DNA from: Corinectria fuckeliana
Lineage: Eukaryota > Ascomycota > Sordariomycetes > Hypocreales > Nectriaceae
DNA length: 64,000 nucleotides
NCBI GenBank assembly: GCA_019137255.1
Contig: WPDH01000062.1
Location: forward strand, 124,001-188,000
Direction of reading: 5' to 3'
The position numbers were made by a program, and so were the translations under genes. This document shows, in pieces, positions 20,178 to 31,822 of the stretch. Position 1 is the first letter of the stretch, and every line of letters starts with the position of its first letter. The notes beneath the pieces were generated by a model. It was not told where the DNA came from, made no database searches, and saw only the letters and a list, made by a program, of their open reading frames with translations.

Positions 20178-23100
20178 TGTGTGATATGGTGTTTTCCTTT
20201 TGTAGTCTGTTTGATTAATGGGATTCGTGGAGGAGGAGGATGGCGGTGCTTTCGAACTAATCGCGCGTGAAATCGCCTGTTGATCAGTACGATGCACACC
20301 ACGTGATAGCGCTAGTATCGATATAGCCGCACTAAGCCCAATCTGCTTGCATGTGGTCTCAGGATCTTTCATTGTTGGAGACTTGAGAGTTGAGACGTAC
20401 CTTGAGCTTGACTTGGTCCAGTATAATTTGACCTTTTTTTCTTCTTTACGGAGGGCTATCTATTCCTTTTCAAGGTCTGCAGCCTGATTATAGAGAGGGG
20501 TGAGCCCCGCCGTCAGAACGTAAACCTCCTTTGTGCCTTGATGAATACGCTGCAGAATTGTTGAAGTTGGCATAAGTCCGTTATAGATATTTCTGCGTTC
20601 TGGTTAGGTGTTGTAGTGTTCTCTATCTCTATCAATTAGACAGCAATTCCTAGCCTAAGCATATATAGTGCACGCACCTCACACAGTTTATATAGACAAT
20701 AATAAATGTATAACTATTATGTACTATTTGACTATTATATTGATTTAATCTATAAGAGAGCTTGTAAAGGTTTGCCTTGATAATTTTAAATGAAGAGTAG
20801 TAATTAAAGTTATTTCTTTAAGATATACACTGTTCTCAGCTTCGCCTAGGCTTTTGTACTAATGTTGCTTACTTCTTTTATCACTTAATAATATCTCTTG
20901 GCTATTTAACTTGCCTAGCCGTCTCAAGTCTCTAAGGGTTATTAATAAATAAACCCGAAATTAAGATTACCAGTCTAAGTGCACATTCAGGCTGAGCTGC
21001 CTTAAAGTTACAATATAGACGCACTAATTGCTTCCGAAAGAGGGGTAGGGAGCAGAGGTTTCCGAGCAATCGTGGTTTGAACTTATCTTTCAATGGGGTC
21101 CTATGCAACTAAAGCTAAAGGATGGCGTTCTTAATATTACCATCTCCTTGAACTCAAAACCCAATACACGGGGTTCGATTGAGATCAACAACATCCAAGA
21201 GAATGAAAGTCCTCTTATCCAAAGGCATGGCTCTACGGGATGCTTAACAAACACGCTTCTGAGTAGACTCTGATTATTATTGAACTGCACTACCCAGCAA
21301 AAGCGGAGATGCCTCTTTGCTATAGCAAGTAGTGCTCAATCATATATATTGACAATTATCAGTTTTCTTTTTTTTATGCTACTGTTACGGATGTAGGCTG
21401 TATAATAGGCCGATAACGAGGAGCTTCTGAAGATTCAAGATTCAAGTTTAATGCGGTCATGATGAGACCCGGAGCAGGCCACCGAGTTAGTGACTGTTCT
21501 TCAAAGGAGGTATGGACGTTGATCGACAGGTCCTCATGGTCTTCACTGGCGAGACTCTATTATTTTAGCTCACGTTGACAGAAACTCCAAACACACAAAA
21601 ACTCAATAAGTGAGTAGTCAATGTAACATCTCCCCGGGCCTATCCTCACTCACAACTACTAGGTTTCAAGGTATGGCACAGGCGTCCTGTTCGTTCTTCG
21701 GTTCTAGTTGAGAGTCATTGGTGCCTAACTAGTTTGAAGACTTTGACTCGTAGGCAGAAAATGAGTCTCCCCAGTGCAGAACATTATATTTCTGGGTTAT
21801 TTCGTCTTCTGAGATACCCGAAACCTCTACACACTGGTGCCTTTGTCCTTAGAGATGTCGACCATTTCCGAGACGCGTCAACAACTCCTTGCCGATCTAC
21901 CAATGAAGGAATGTTGCCTCGAATCTCCGTGTCACTGCTGTACATGCTCTTGCGGTTGGTTCTACATTGCCGATGACGAGCAACGAGGCATGCAAGTGGG
22001 GACCGGGAAAACGCAACACACCTCGCCTGCGGCGGCGGTTGGGGCACCCCTGCTAGACTACATGGGCCTGTCCTGGGCCTCCGAATTTCACTGACATCTT
22101 TGAACAAGCCCAGACCTAGCGGATCAGATACCAAGGCGACAGATTTTGGGTGGCCGGCTTGGTCGGCTTCCGTCGACTTGTCTACTGTTCCAAATCTGCT
22201 CCGTTATGGATGCATCCTGGCCGTACCTTCTTTATTCAGGCACCAGACATTTTATGATGTATCACCGCACGTCCGGCCGGACATTATTTCTGAATTCGGA
22301 TGGATGCAGTCGAGATTTCCCAAGCCAACCAAAAAGCCAGATTGGGTCTTAGCGCGAGACATCCAACAAAGCACCCCAACGATCGCCGACCGGACAGACT
22401 TGCCCCGCGGGTTGTGAGGCTAACGTTGGCTGCCATCCTTGGAAAGTCTCACCCGACACTAGAGAGATGAGACGCACTTTAGGTCGCAATCTAGGGGCTT
22501 GTCTGACCTGACAGCCCTTCCCTCACGTGGGGGGGTTCTTTTGCTCTTCTAAAGATGGTTATGGCGGGCGAAGACTAGACTTAGATCTTGGCACGATGGA
22601 CTATCTATCAACGGCCACACTTGCTGAAGGAGCAAGCATCTCACGGACCGCTCTTCTTTCCCCTCATAATGCGGAGACGAGACGCACTAAATCGTGTGGT
22701 GGTTGGTCTCACGGTCATCCATCATTCGGCGGTTCTGGATGGATCAAGGATGGAGACGCTCTCTCCCAGGGCAGCCCGCCGGGGCCAGATTTTATTTTTA
22801 TTTCTATTTTTGTTTCCTGGTGGCCCCTGAATGTTGGTGCTAAGCAAATAAATTGATAATGAGGTATCGTGGAGGTTCAGCTTGCTCTCCCCGCGGCCGC
22901 AGATTGTTGTCAAGCTAGCAGTCAACAATGCTGACCAGGAAAAGGATTGTTCTCGGGGAGCGCCTGGACTAAGAGAGGCCGTGGAGGATTATGATTGCAT
23001 TGTACAAGGGATTGTTATTGCGTGTCATGCCCAGCAGGCTGATGTTCTAGCTGATATCACCGGAAAAGGCAGCAGAGCACACCCAACGGTAGCAGCTTCT

Positions 23101-24306
23101 ATCAGAACAGGGCTGGAGGCCAAGGTTGCATGTACAGTTACCAGGGCCTTGACAGCTATCTCCTTTACCTTCACCAATATCCGCGAGATAATTACCAAGC
23201 TGTCAGGGCCTAGTGACATGGAGACAGGTATGTACTAGATGAAGCAGCCGACGGTTCAGATTTCCCCAGGTCATACATCTGCCCCGAACTCGTGTTAGCG
23301 CCGCCGGGTGGTCATAGCGGGCCTGACCGAGACGGGAAACGTGACGGAGTGGTGATGGATCCTGGAGGTTGAATCTGCTTGTAGATGACTCCGTAGAAAT
23401 GTAGGCCTACATATCTAGTAGACCTAGGGTCTATCCCGTACCTGACTTGTCGAGTAAGAATTCCCGAGGCCGCCGAAGTGTGCCCCAAAAGAGGGTCCGG
23501 GCCGGGAGACGCGATGGCGGCGATGACGGCGTAGGAATATGACCGTTCTACCCGCCGGCGCCGAAGCTCGATCCCATCTCGTTTCTCCTTCAAGCCCCGC
23601 GTGACGTAGAATTGGGGCAAGGTTCAGGGAAGTCAGGGCAGCCCTGGCGAATCGAGGTCGATCGAATTCAGCGTGGGCTTTGCTGGCGCAGGAGCGCCGC
23701 ATCAAAGTGCATCAGGGCGCATCTACCGGCCCCGCGTTCTCCACAGAATGAACCGTGATGCTATTCTAGTATGGTGGAGAGGCGTCCCAAAGGGGAGACA
23801 GCCGGCGGCGCTAGAGGTATCAAGTTAGAGCCCACGATGGTTCAGCGACATCCTGCGAGACTAGACGACGTCCATGTGGCCTCTCCCGGCGGCTCTAACT
23901 CGTTCGGGCCAGCTTGACAGAGAAATTCTTTCCGAGGGGTGGGCCATCCATTCCCCCAGATCTCCGCCACGAGAGACACCGTCAACCACATCCAGACCCA
24001 ATTCTTGTGAGAAACCATGAGTAACCGACGTTAGCAGAACGCAGATTGGCCATGGCTTGGCCCCGATCGTGCGGGGACAGGACAAAGATGGAAGAGTTCA
24101 CAGAAGTGTGCGGGTTGCTCAGAGAGACTGGCGAGTCGGTTCGAATACATAAGGATGGCTTCCAGACGACAATGACATTTCCTTTCTCTCTCATACTCAT
24201 CAGCACACCCGCACAAGCATAGCTACCTCTCTACCACCAACCCCACCAACTCCCCAATCTCTCATCTTCACAAAAAAACAAGTCTTCGACTTATACACAA
24301 TTCACA
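20178..24306. other. 4.1 kb gene-poor stretch including an AT-rich patch
   Basis: After the ABM gene promoter the DNA becomes AT-rich (about 20400-21450), then returns to ordinary composition. Two weak candidates exist. One is a 79-codon ATG frame at 21855-22094 (plus) with a Cys-rich core. The other is a 119-codon open stretch at 22882-23238 (plus) lacking an initial ATG, Ala/Thr/Ile-rich and possibly an exon of a small protein. Neither matches a family I can name. The last 100 bases are CA- and CT-rich and look like the leader of the downstream gene. Confidence 0.35.
20400..21450. repeat. AT-rich patch, probable old RIP-mutated repeat fragment
   Basis: About 1 kb is markedly richer in A+T than its flanks, with many TA steps, and no long open frame keeps coding character. 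This is how an old RIP-mutated transposon fragment looks in these fungi. No terminal repeat or element-specific motif was found, so the class is unknown. Confidence 0.4.
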
Positions 24307-25230
24307 ATGGCTCCCGCTGCCACTATCGAGGTCACTGACACGACCGGAGCTGAGCTCGAGGCCACCTCTGATCTCATTGACGAGGTCAATGCCGCCAAGT
24401 ACGACTCCAAGTCCCAGTTCGACGCCGAGAAGGACAAGGCCGTCTTCCGCAACTACGATGATGCCAACGACCGCGTCAAGAACTTCTACCGCGAGCAGCA
24501 CCACAAGCAGACCGTCACCTACAACCTAGCTGCTCGTAACCGCTTCTACAGCTCCACCCGTCCTCGTCCCGAGATGACCATCTGGGAGGCCATGGAGAAG
24601 CTCAATACCCTCATTGATGAGTCTGACCCCGATACCTCGCTGTCCCAGATCCAGCATCTCCTCCAGTCCGCCGAGGCCATCCGCCGTGACGGCAAGCCCC
24701 GCTGGATGCAGCTGACCGGCCTCATCCACGACCTGGGCAAGCTCATGGTCTTCTTCCCCGAGCTCGGCACCCAGGGACAGTGGGACGTCGTCGGTGACAC
24801 CTTCGCCGTGGGCTGCGCCTTCGACGAGCGCATCATCTACCCCGACACCTTCCTTGAGGGCAACCCCGACGCCAAGAACCCCGACTACAACACCAAGTAC
24901 GGCATCTACGCCCCCAACTGCGGCCTCGACAACGTTATGCTGAGCTGGGGCCACGACGAGTACCTCTACCACGTCGTCAAGACGCAGTCCTCTCTCCCTG
25001 ACGAGGCTCTGGCTATGATCCGCTACCACTCCTTTTACCCCTGGCACCGCGAGGGCGCCTACCGCCACCTCATGTGCGACAAGGACTGGGAGATGATGAA
25101 GGCTGTCCAGGCTTTCAACCCCTACGACCTGTACAGCAAGAGCGACGGCGTCCCCGATGCCGAGAAGCTCAAGCCCTACTACATGGAGCTCATTGACGAG
25201 TTCTTCCCCAACCGGGTCGTCAAGTGGTAG
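24307..25230 (+). CDS. myo-inositol oxygenase, 307 residues
   Basis: The enzyme opens myo-inositol to D-glucuronate with O2 at a di-iron centre, the first step of inositol catabolism, in the cytosol. All expected iron ligands are visible by family position: His117 (IQHLLQ), His141 and Asp142 (LIHDLGK), His216 (SWGHDEYLYH), His241 (IRYHSFYPWH) and Asp274 (FNPYDLYS). Residues 1-30 form a short acidic leader. Length matches the family's roughly 280-310 residues. The gene has one exon and very high C at third positions, consistent with strong expression. The ATG lies in an ACAATGG context after an A/C-rich leader. The stop is TAG immediately after the usual Val-Lys-Trp ending. No damage is seen. 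Confidence 0.96.
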   Translation: MAPAATIEVTDTTGAELEATSDLIDEVNAAKYDSKSQFDAEKDKAVFRNYDDANDRVKNFYREQHHKQTVTYNLAARNRFYSSTRPRPEMTIWEAMEKLNTLIDESDPDTSLSQIQHLLQSAEAIRRDGKPRWMQLTGLIHDLGKLMVFFPELGTQGQWDVVGDTFAVGCAFDERIIYPDTFLEGNPDAKNPDYNTKYGIYAPNCGLDNVMLSWGHDEYLYHVVKTQSSLPDEALAMIRYHSFYPWHREGAYRHLMCDKDWEMMKAVQAFNPYDLYSKSDGVPDAEKLKPYYMELIDEFFPNRVVKW

Positions 25231-25947
25231 ACGATTTGATTAGATGAGCGTGTAAAGAAAGCACGGATTGCAATTGAGGCCCGGGAACCAAAAGGCCAGG
25301 AAAGGGATATATGAATTTCAGCGAAATGAATGAACATTATAAATTTTATGATCAAACGTCAGTGCCACTGGCTTGATGAATTCGTGATTACCTTATAGAA
25401 GAACACTTAGAAGCGTAGGTGCAGAGATCAAGCAAGTAAAGTTGGCCCAGCTACTTATCTTACTTAACTACTTAAGACTTGCCGCAGAATTACTTGTAAA
25501 AAAACAAAACAAAATAGATGTGCTACGCACTCAGCTAGTAAATTCTCATCAAACGCTTGGTACTTATCTAGAAAGAAAATTTTACATCGATCAAAGCCGC
25601 TCATTTGCTTCAGAACCAAGTTGTCGCTCCCAGCCGTTGTTGGTGTCGGCTTGCTTGGTGAGCTGGGGGTTTTAGCGGAGACATGATGCGATAAGACGAT
25701 AAGAAAAAGTTGCAGCGAAATTTTGTGTTGGTTGATCCGAGGAGCAACAGTCTAGTCCTAGTAGGGCTAGCCAGCTAGAGGCCGACCAATAAAAGGATGT
25801 TCCGAGGAACAGCTGCCCCTCAGTCGGCCTGGAAATTTGGAGGCAAGCGCAACTGAGGCTGTCTGTCTGCGATGCTCGCTGAGAAATCGATAACTTCACG
25901 ACCCGCCAAGTTCAGTTATCCCGTCTTCTTCGTCCCAAATACTCAGA
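25231..25947. other. intergenic, between MIOX and DBP9
   Basis: About 700 bases hold the 3' untranslated region of MIOX and the promoter of DBP9, with a moderately AT-rich middle (25300-25600). A 77-codon frame at 25442-25675 has no family or coding bias and is not called. Confidence 0.5.
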
Positions 25948-28094
25948 ATGGTAGCCGGAAAGCGGAAGCGCGAACAGGGCGACGAGCCGGCAAATGCCAC
26001 CGAGGTTGTTAAATCCGACACGCCCTCGAAATCTTCAAAATCCGAGGAAGAGACTTCTTTCGTCGATCTCGGCCTCGATCCCCGATTGCTTCAGGCCATT
26101 GCCCAGCAAAAATTCGCAAAGCCTACCCTCGTTCAACGCAAGGCCATCCCTCTTGCTCTCAACGGCCAGGATGTTCTAGCCAAGGCCGACTGCGGCTCAG
26201 GCAAGACGGCTGCCTACGTCCTCCCTCTACTGTCGAGCATTCTCAAGCGCAAAACCGTACGTCCATGGCTTTTGTACCCCGGTTGAGTTTTCTTTCCCCA
26301 ACTTGCTAACCCAAGACTCCAGACCGACTCTTCCGCGTTCACTGCTGCTCTCATCCTCGTTCCTACTCGCGAGCTTGCCGACCAGGTCTTCAAGGCCATC
26401 GAACAATTCTCCTCTTTCTGCGCAAAGGACATCCGAACCGCTAAGTTGACCGACAAGGTCTCCAGCGCCGTCCAGCGAGCCCTCCTTTCGAACTCCCCCG
26501 ACATTGTCATCTCGACTCCCTCCACGGCATGGCACAACCTCAACTCGTCTGCTCTCTCTCTTGAAAAGCTCACGCATCTGGTGTTGGATGAGGCTGATCT
26601 TGTCCTGTCATATGGCTACAATGAGGATCTTGAGAACCTCTCGCGGTCGATCCCCAAGGGCGTCCAAGTCATGATGATGAGTGCGACATTGACGGACGAG
26701 GTCAACACACTAAAGGGAATTTTCCGTCGAGACCCGACTCTACTTGACCTGAAGGAGAAGGAGGCCGAAGGTGAGGGTATCACCCAGTTCGTTGCCAAGT
26801 ACGTGCTATAATATTCTCATCCCCCTCTACCCGCTCTCTTGACTAACAACCCATAGATGTGGCGAGGACGAGAAATTTCTTCTAGCCTATGTCATATTCA
26901 AGCTCAAGCTGATCAAGGGCAAGTGTATCATCTTCGTCAGCGACATCGACCGATGTTACCGACTGAAACTTTTTTTCGAGCAATTCGGCATCAGGAGCTG
27001 CATTCTCAACTCAGAATTGCCTCTCAACTCGAGAGTTCACGTTGTTGAGGAGTTCAACCGCAATGTGTACGACATTATCATCGCTGCTGATGAGAAGAAT
27101 GACATGCTAGGGGACGAGGAGGAGGAGATCGTGGAGGTAGATGGTGGCAAGGCGGACGTTATCATGGAAGATGCCGAGAAGAGCCGAGAGGGTGAAGGCG
27201 AAGCTGCGGAGAAGGAGACACAGCACCCCAAGAAGAAGACAAAGGCATCCAAAGCCGACAAGGAGTACGGTGTATCACGAGGTATGAACCACCCTTTTCA
27301 CCCCAGCCCTTGAAGAGTTGGGAGCATTCCAGTCTGCGATTCTCCAAGAGGCCACTCCAGGAGACGGTTGCTAACACTGGACCTCACAGGTGTCGACTTC
27401 AAGAAGGTATCAGCAGTCATCAACTTTGATCTTCCCACTTCCGCTTCATCCTACACACATCGGATAGGAAGGACTGCGCGCGCAGGCCAGACTGGCATGG
27501 CCCTGTCGTTTGTTGTTCCCAAGGACCTCTACCGAAAGCACATGCCCACTACCACCCTGACGGCGGAGAAGGACGAGAAGGTCATGGCCAGAATTGTGCG
27601 GCAGCAAGCCAAGAGGGGTAAGGAGGTGAAGCCTTACAACTTCAACATGAAGCAGGTTGATCCCTTCCGCTATCGAATGAACGATGCCCTGCGTGCCGTT
27701 ACCAAGGTGTCCATTCGAGAGGCCCGAACGAGGGAGCTGAGGCAAGAGCTGCTCAAGAGTGATAAGCTCAAGCGGTAAGTTCACTTTCAAGATGCTCATA
27801 CACTTGCTTCTAATCTATCTTGCGATATCTAGATACTTTGAGGAAAACCCCACCGAGCTGAGCCATTTACGACACGATGGAGAGCTCAGGACAGCAAGGC
27901 AACAGGCCCATCTCAAGCACATACCTGAGTACCTACTACCTAAGGATGGCAAGAAGTCATTGTCGGCAGACGTAGGTTTCGTCCCGTTAAGAAAGGACCG
28001 CAAGGTGAAAGGACACAAGGGGCGCAAGGGACTCAAGGTGGGCGCCAGGAAACGGGATCCGCTCAAGACGTTCAAGGCTCGGCGGACGAAATAG
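25948..28094 (+). CDS. DBP9: ATP-dependent RNA helicase DBP9 (DEAD box), 618 residues
   Basis: This nucleolar helicase is needed for assembly of the large ribosomal subunit. Motifs in order: Q motif before residue 63, motif I ADCGSGKT (80-87), Ia VPTREL, II DEAD (192-195), III SAT (223-225), IV IIFVSD, and VI HRIGRTARAG (427-436). A long acidic then lysine-rich insert sits between motifs IV and V, as is usual for Dbp9. The C-terminus is strongly basic (KGHKGRKGLK). Cys in motif I in place of the common Thr is a Dbp9-type variation. Exons are 25948-26256, 26323-26798, 26857-27281, 27390-27774 and 27833-28094, with introns of 66, 58, 108 and 58 bases. Branch sites such as GCTAAC and GACTAAC precede the acceptors. 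All phases agree and the total is 1857 bases. The gene appears intact. Confidence 0.95.
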
Positions 28095-28758
28095 AGGGTT
28101 TGAACAAGGACAGTGTTTTGAGATTCATCATGTGCAAGATACCTCGAGGGATGAAACAATGAGCGGGTTTCTTTTTGCAAGCTCTTGTTTTGACAAAGTG
28201 ACATGTATCGTGACTTTACACAAGTATCCCCGTTAACCTTGTACTCCAAGTCTTAGCACTGTCAACGTCAGGGTTAGCGTCAGGGTCAACGGTCGGATTT
28301 TGCGCCTCAAACTCACAGCACCGACGTGACCCCTCCCCTGTCTCTACAGCCTCCCCAACACGAAGTAGTGTATCGGAATCGTGCATAACTGCAGTCTCCG
28401 TCTCGGCATCAAGCTCGCAGGCTTGCTCATCCACACGCAGTTTAGCGCCCGGCGCCGGGCTTAGTCACCTTATGTACGTCGCCGGAGACAACGGCCTTAG
28501 GCGGCCGGAATGGTGGGTCTCAACGGTCCGGGTGCGGAGTGGAATCGGCGATAGTTCATAGGTCATAAGTCGTGTTTAGTTCGGTTTGTAGGCGGCTTGA
28601 AATCCTGCGGAGACTCGTATAAAGGGGACCGATGGTAGTGATGACAGGTGCTCGTTCTAGGCCTATGTGAGGACACGCATCACAGCTATAATAGTCCTCA
28701 CTTACAGTCACACAAAGAACCTTAAGCATCAACTATCTACATATCATTGAACACCAGC
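28095..28758. other. intergenic with GC palindrome, promoter side of the aldo-keto reductase
   Basis: This holds the DBP9 3' untranslated region and the upstream region of the reductase. A 14-base palindrome and several CGG triplets lie at 28440-28510, of the kind bound by Zn2Cys6 regulators. A TATAAA-like element occurs at 28618-28623. No other gene is seen. Confidence 0.45.
28447..28460. promoter_or_regulatory. perfect 14-base GC palindrome (possible regulator site)
   Basis: GCCCGGCGCCGGGC reads the same on both strands and contains two inverted CGG triplets back to back, the kind of half-sites recognised by fungal Zn2Cys6 factors. It lies about 300 bases upstream of the reductase start. 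Function is inferred only. Confidence 0.3.
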
Positions 28759-29845
28759 ATGGCTCCTCCAGCTCAACTCCCTCTCCGGCAGTTCGGCAAG
28801 GATGGTCCAAGCATCCCCGCTATCGGCTTCAGCCTCATGGGCATGAGCATCGGCTACGGCACAACCGAGTCCGTCTCCCCCTGCCCCCCTCTCCCTTGAG
28901 TGTATGCTTACCAACCCCTACCACGGCTAACATATACGACGACTTCGAGGATGTCGTAGGCAAGTGGTTCGCGCTGCGCCCAGAGCGCCGTGGCGACATC
29001 TTCTTGGCCACCAAGTTTGGCCTCAAGATCTGGGGCGCCGGTATTGTCCCGGACTCGTCGCCGAGCATTGCCGCGAGAGTATACGGCGCAGTCTGGAGCG
29101 GTTGGGTGTTGATCAGATCGACTTGTACTACATGCACCGCGCTGACGAGAAGATCCCGATTGAGAAGATTGTCGGGGTGATGAAGCAGCTGGTCGAGTAA
29201 GTGGTTATAACCTCCATTGTCAACAGGCCAGTTAGACGGGTCACTGAGTAGTATGCTAGTGAGGGTAAGGTCATGTACCTGGGCCTCTCCGAGGTCTCGT
29301 CCACTACTCTCCGCCGGGCCCACGCCGTCCACCCCATCTCCGCCGTCCAGGTGGAGTATAACCCTTGGACACTGGACATCGAGGGCCCGTCAGGCACCAA
29401 CCTGCTCGACACCTGCGCGGAGCTAGGCGTCTCCGTGTTCGCTTATGCACCCCTCGGCCGCGGCATCCTGACAGGCCGGTACCGCTCGGTCGACGACTTC
29501 GAAGACGGCGACGCCCGACGCCACATGGCGCGCTTCCAAGGCGAAAACTTCAAGAAGAACATCGTCGTCATGGAGAAGTGCAACGAGCTGGCGCAGCGCA
29601 AGGGGTGCACCTCCAGTGAGTTGGTGCTGGCGTGGCTGGCGGCGCAGAACAAGAACATCTTCGTGATCCCCGGAACAAAGAAGATCAAGTATTTAGAGGA
29701 GAACGTGGGTGCGGCAAGCTTAAAGTTGACCTACGAGGAGCAGCAGGCACTGAGGAAGCTGGTGCTGGACGCTGGGGTTGACGGCGGACGAGGTGCTATG
29801 TTTGGTGCTTTCGTCGACACCGCACCTCTCGAGGCATGCCTTTAG
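28759..29845 (+). pseudogene. aldo-keto reductase, broken
   Basis: This was an NADPH-dependent reductase of the yeast-type AKR family (AKR13-like). The start (LPLRQFGKDGPSIPAIGFSLMGMS), middle (GKWFALRPERRGDIFLATKFG; RSLERLGVDQIDLYYMHR) and end (AYAPLGRGILTGRY; AAQNKNIFVIPGTKK) are well conserved. Two lesions are visible. Between YGTTE and the IYDD that carries the catalytic Tyr, roughly 25 expected residues, including the catalytic Asp segment, are replaced by about 70 bases of C-rich, intron-like sequence. Near 29061-29064 one base is missing, so the frame shifts between DSSP and the following Glu-His-Cys. The downstream intron (29197-29259) is good: it joins Val-Asp to Glu-Gly-Lys in the family's register. 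A sequencing error could explain the single base but not the missing block. Confidence 0.75.
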
Positions 29846-31180
29846 AGGTATGGCTGTTTTCAAGTTGTGTTCAAAAGTAAGTACTCCGCGTGTACTCGAG
29901 GAAGCGTTGGCCTCGATAATTACCCCTAAGTTGTATGTAGTTGATGCAGTCATGCAAGGCTCATTCGAAAGAGTTTGTCCTGCCACATAGTGTCATTCCT
30001 TGAAGGAACCTGGGAATCATCAACAAGTTCAAATCCCACGTCTTGATAATATCTGCTCACGGTCAGAAGAGGAAGAAACTGGATGCCATCTCGGCATCGT
30101 ATGTTTTGGCTTACTGGACTAACCTTAACTGCTGGCCTCTTGTGCAGCTGCGACGTGGGGTTTCAAGTTCTCGGGAGTAAGCCGCTCACCTTGGCCCGTG
30201 TCTCGGAACTTCGCCGACTCGGGCTCTTCGAGAACGGCTCGGCCCCCCATTGGGCAGCGCTCCCTGCGGCGATGAGGAGAGGGATTGTCGAGTCGAATGT
30301 CGGTGATGAACTGAGCATCATGGCACGATGCATCCGCATCGCGAATATGGAATGGGCCCGGCATTCTTCGGCATCGAGTCCCACATCGAAGGGGTCATAA
30401 GCGTCCTATGCCTTATCGTCTATACTTAGCCTGTCCAGTAGATTAAGCTGTAGGTAGTCGGTCAACAAAGCGGCTCAAGGAGTGCAGTTGCGCTAGTAAT
30501 GATAGGTTTCCCTTCCCTGCGTGAATCCCACGGCTAGAGATGGGTCGTGAGCAACGTCGAAATACGGCCGAGAAAACTGGAAAATGGTTGGCACACCCAC
30601 TGTAGGTATCTCGAAATCTACCAGTATCTGGACAACCTTACAAGATTCATAGGGAAGGCATCGGGCCGGATCAGAGGGGAGTTTTCTGGAGAAATCTAGG
30701 ATATGTCCCAACTCCGACCAAGTCCTGGAACAACACAGCGTCGAGCTCAACTCGCACCCCCCACTCGGGTTAGGGAGGGGATCCCTACACCTTCAGTAGG
30801 TGCATACCTACCCATCCGGAGAATCGATTTACTCCCCACTCATCCTGCTGCCGGTGTTGATACCAACCTATGTAGTCCATGAGTTTGGTATTTGCTTCCG
30901 TACCTCGCAGGAAGGGAGTCGAGGGGCGCTAATGTACGATTGCGGCGTTTTGCCAGCCCCTAAAGAATAGATCGACGCCCGCTCCTGATAAAACCCTTAT
31001 CTCAGTATCGGCGGTTCAAGGAACAGAAAGAATGCACGAAGTAGTAGTCGTGACAGACAAATCGTAGATATCTCGGGCAGCAAAGGTGGTGCCACGCACG
31101 TCGTTCAGACGGCGTTTCCCGTGACAAAGTTGCCAACCATACCCAAGGTCATTATAGACCTTTTAAAGAGATAGCTATTA
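29846..31180. other. intergenic, gene-poor, up to the nested transposon
   Basis: About 1.3 kb has ordinary composition. A 105-codon ATG frame at 30083-30400 (plus) begins with a hydrophobic stretch containing LTGLTLTAGLLCSC, then a Leu/Arg-rich part; it has no family I can name and may be chance or a decayed gene. Nothing else is supported. Confidence 0.4.
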
Positions 31181-31214
31181 TCCCTTTGACCGTGGTAAGA
31201 CTATACTTGGGCTT
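31181..31214 (+). repeat. left terminal inverted repeat of the piggyBac element
   Basis: It begins TCCCTTTGACCGTGGTAAGA and continues through ACTATACTTGGGCT. It matches the reverse complement of 42678-42711 at all of the first 33 positions except one T/C at the 24th, itself a RIP-type transition. The match stops sharply after this. Confidence 0.9.
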
Positions 31215-31817
31215 GGCGCCCCACACCACCCCCTGCCGCGGCTGAGTACAAGAGAGTGACCTAGAGCGCGTTCAGAAACAACCCCGCCTAATTCCTCATA
31301 TAACGCATTCTTGATATCCCTATAGATTCCTAACTGCCCCCCAGCCAAGCGATCAATATGTATGATGACAATAGCTTCATTCGTATTGACTATGGCAGCC
31401 GCTATGAGCACCCGACTGATAACACATGCCGGCTAATTGAAAAGCCGGCCCTGGATCACGGTTACAACTTCGAGCTGATAGACCTTCCTAACATAGCCCC
31501 TGTGATAGCAGCTCTGCTTTAGCAGCTGCTATTACTATTCTAGGCATTCCTACCTATTTCACTAGTAGAGGGATAGGTCAGCTATATGAATAGCTAGGTT
31601 AGTTATCTCTTACAGTAGTATAAAGCTAGCATCTGCATTTTAAAGCTGTGGTTATAACTGTTAACTTAGAAGCTGACCTCTGTTACTAAACTCTATATAT
31701 AGCTTGTAATCCTGATTTATATGTAAATTTATATAGAACTAGTAATTAAGAACTATTAGAAGGTTTCTAAGCTATAGTAAATAGAGCCCTCACACTTAGT
31801 TACTAAGTATATAAGTT

Positions 31818-31822
31818 ATAAC
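31818..31822 (+). repeat. target site duplication, left copy (ATAAC)
   Basis: The five bases ATAAC sit directly before the 5' LTR and recur at 41215-41219 directly after the 3' LTR. They fall within the piggyBac transposase frame (codons for Tyr-Asn). Confidence 0.8.

Noticed and set aside
24526..25068. Minus-strand frame of 180 codons
   Set aside because: It is antisense to myo-inositol oxygenase; the valine-rich sequence is a by-product of GAC/GAG codons on the other strand.
29197..29259. Apparent second frameshift in the aldo-keto reductase at its downstream intron
   Set aside because: Using the AG at 29258-29259 as acceptor restores the family register, so no lesion is needed there.
30026..30050. 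GTTCAAATCCCAC resembling a tRNA T-loop
   Set aside because: The flanking bases do not form a T-stem and no acceptor or anticodon arm can be folded; no tRNA, 5S rRNA or other RNA gene was supported in the window.
30764..30778. TTAGGG-like sequence suggesting a telomere
   Set aside because: Only a single TTAGGG unit is present, with no tandem array, and ordinary sequence on both sides.
31178..31411. Minus-strand frame of 77 codons at the left end of the transposon
   Set aside because: It is antisense to the transposon end and the beginning of the transposase, and crosses the inverted repeat.
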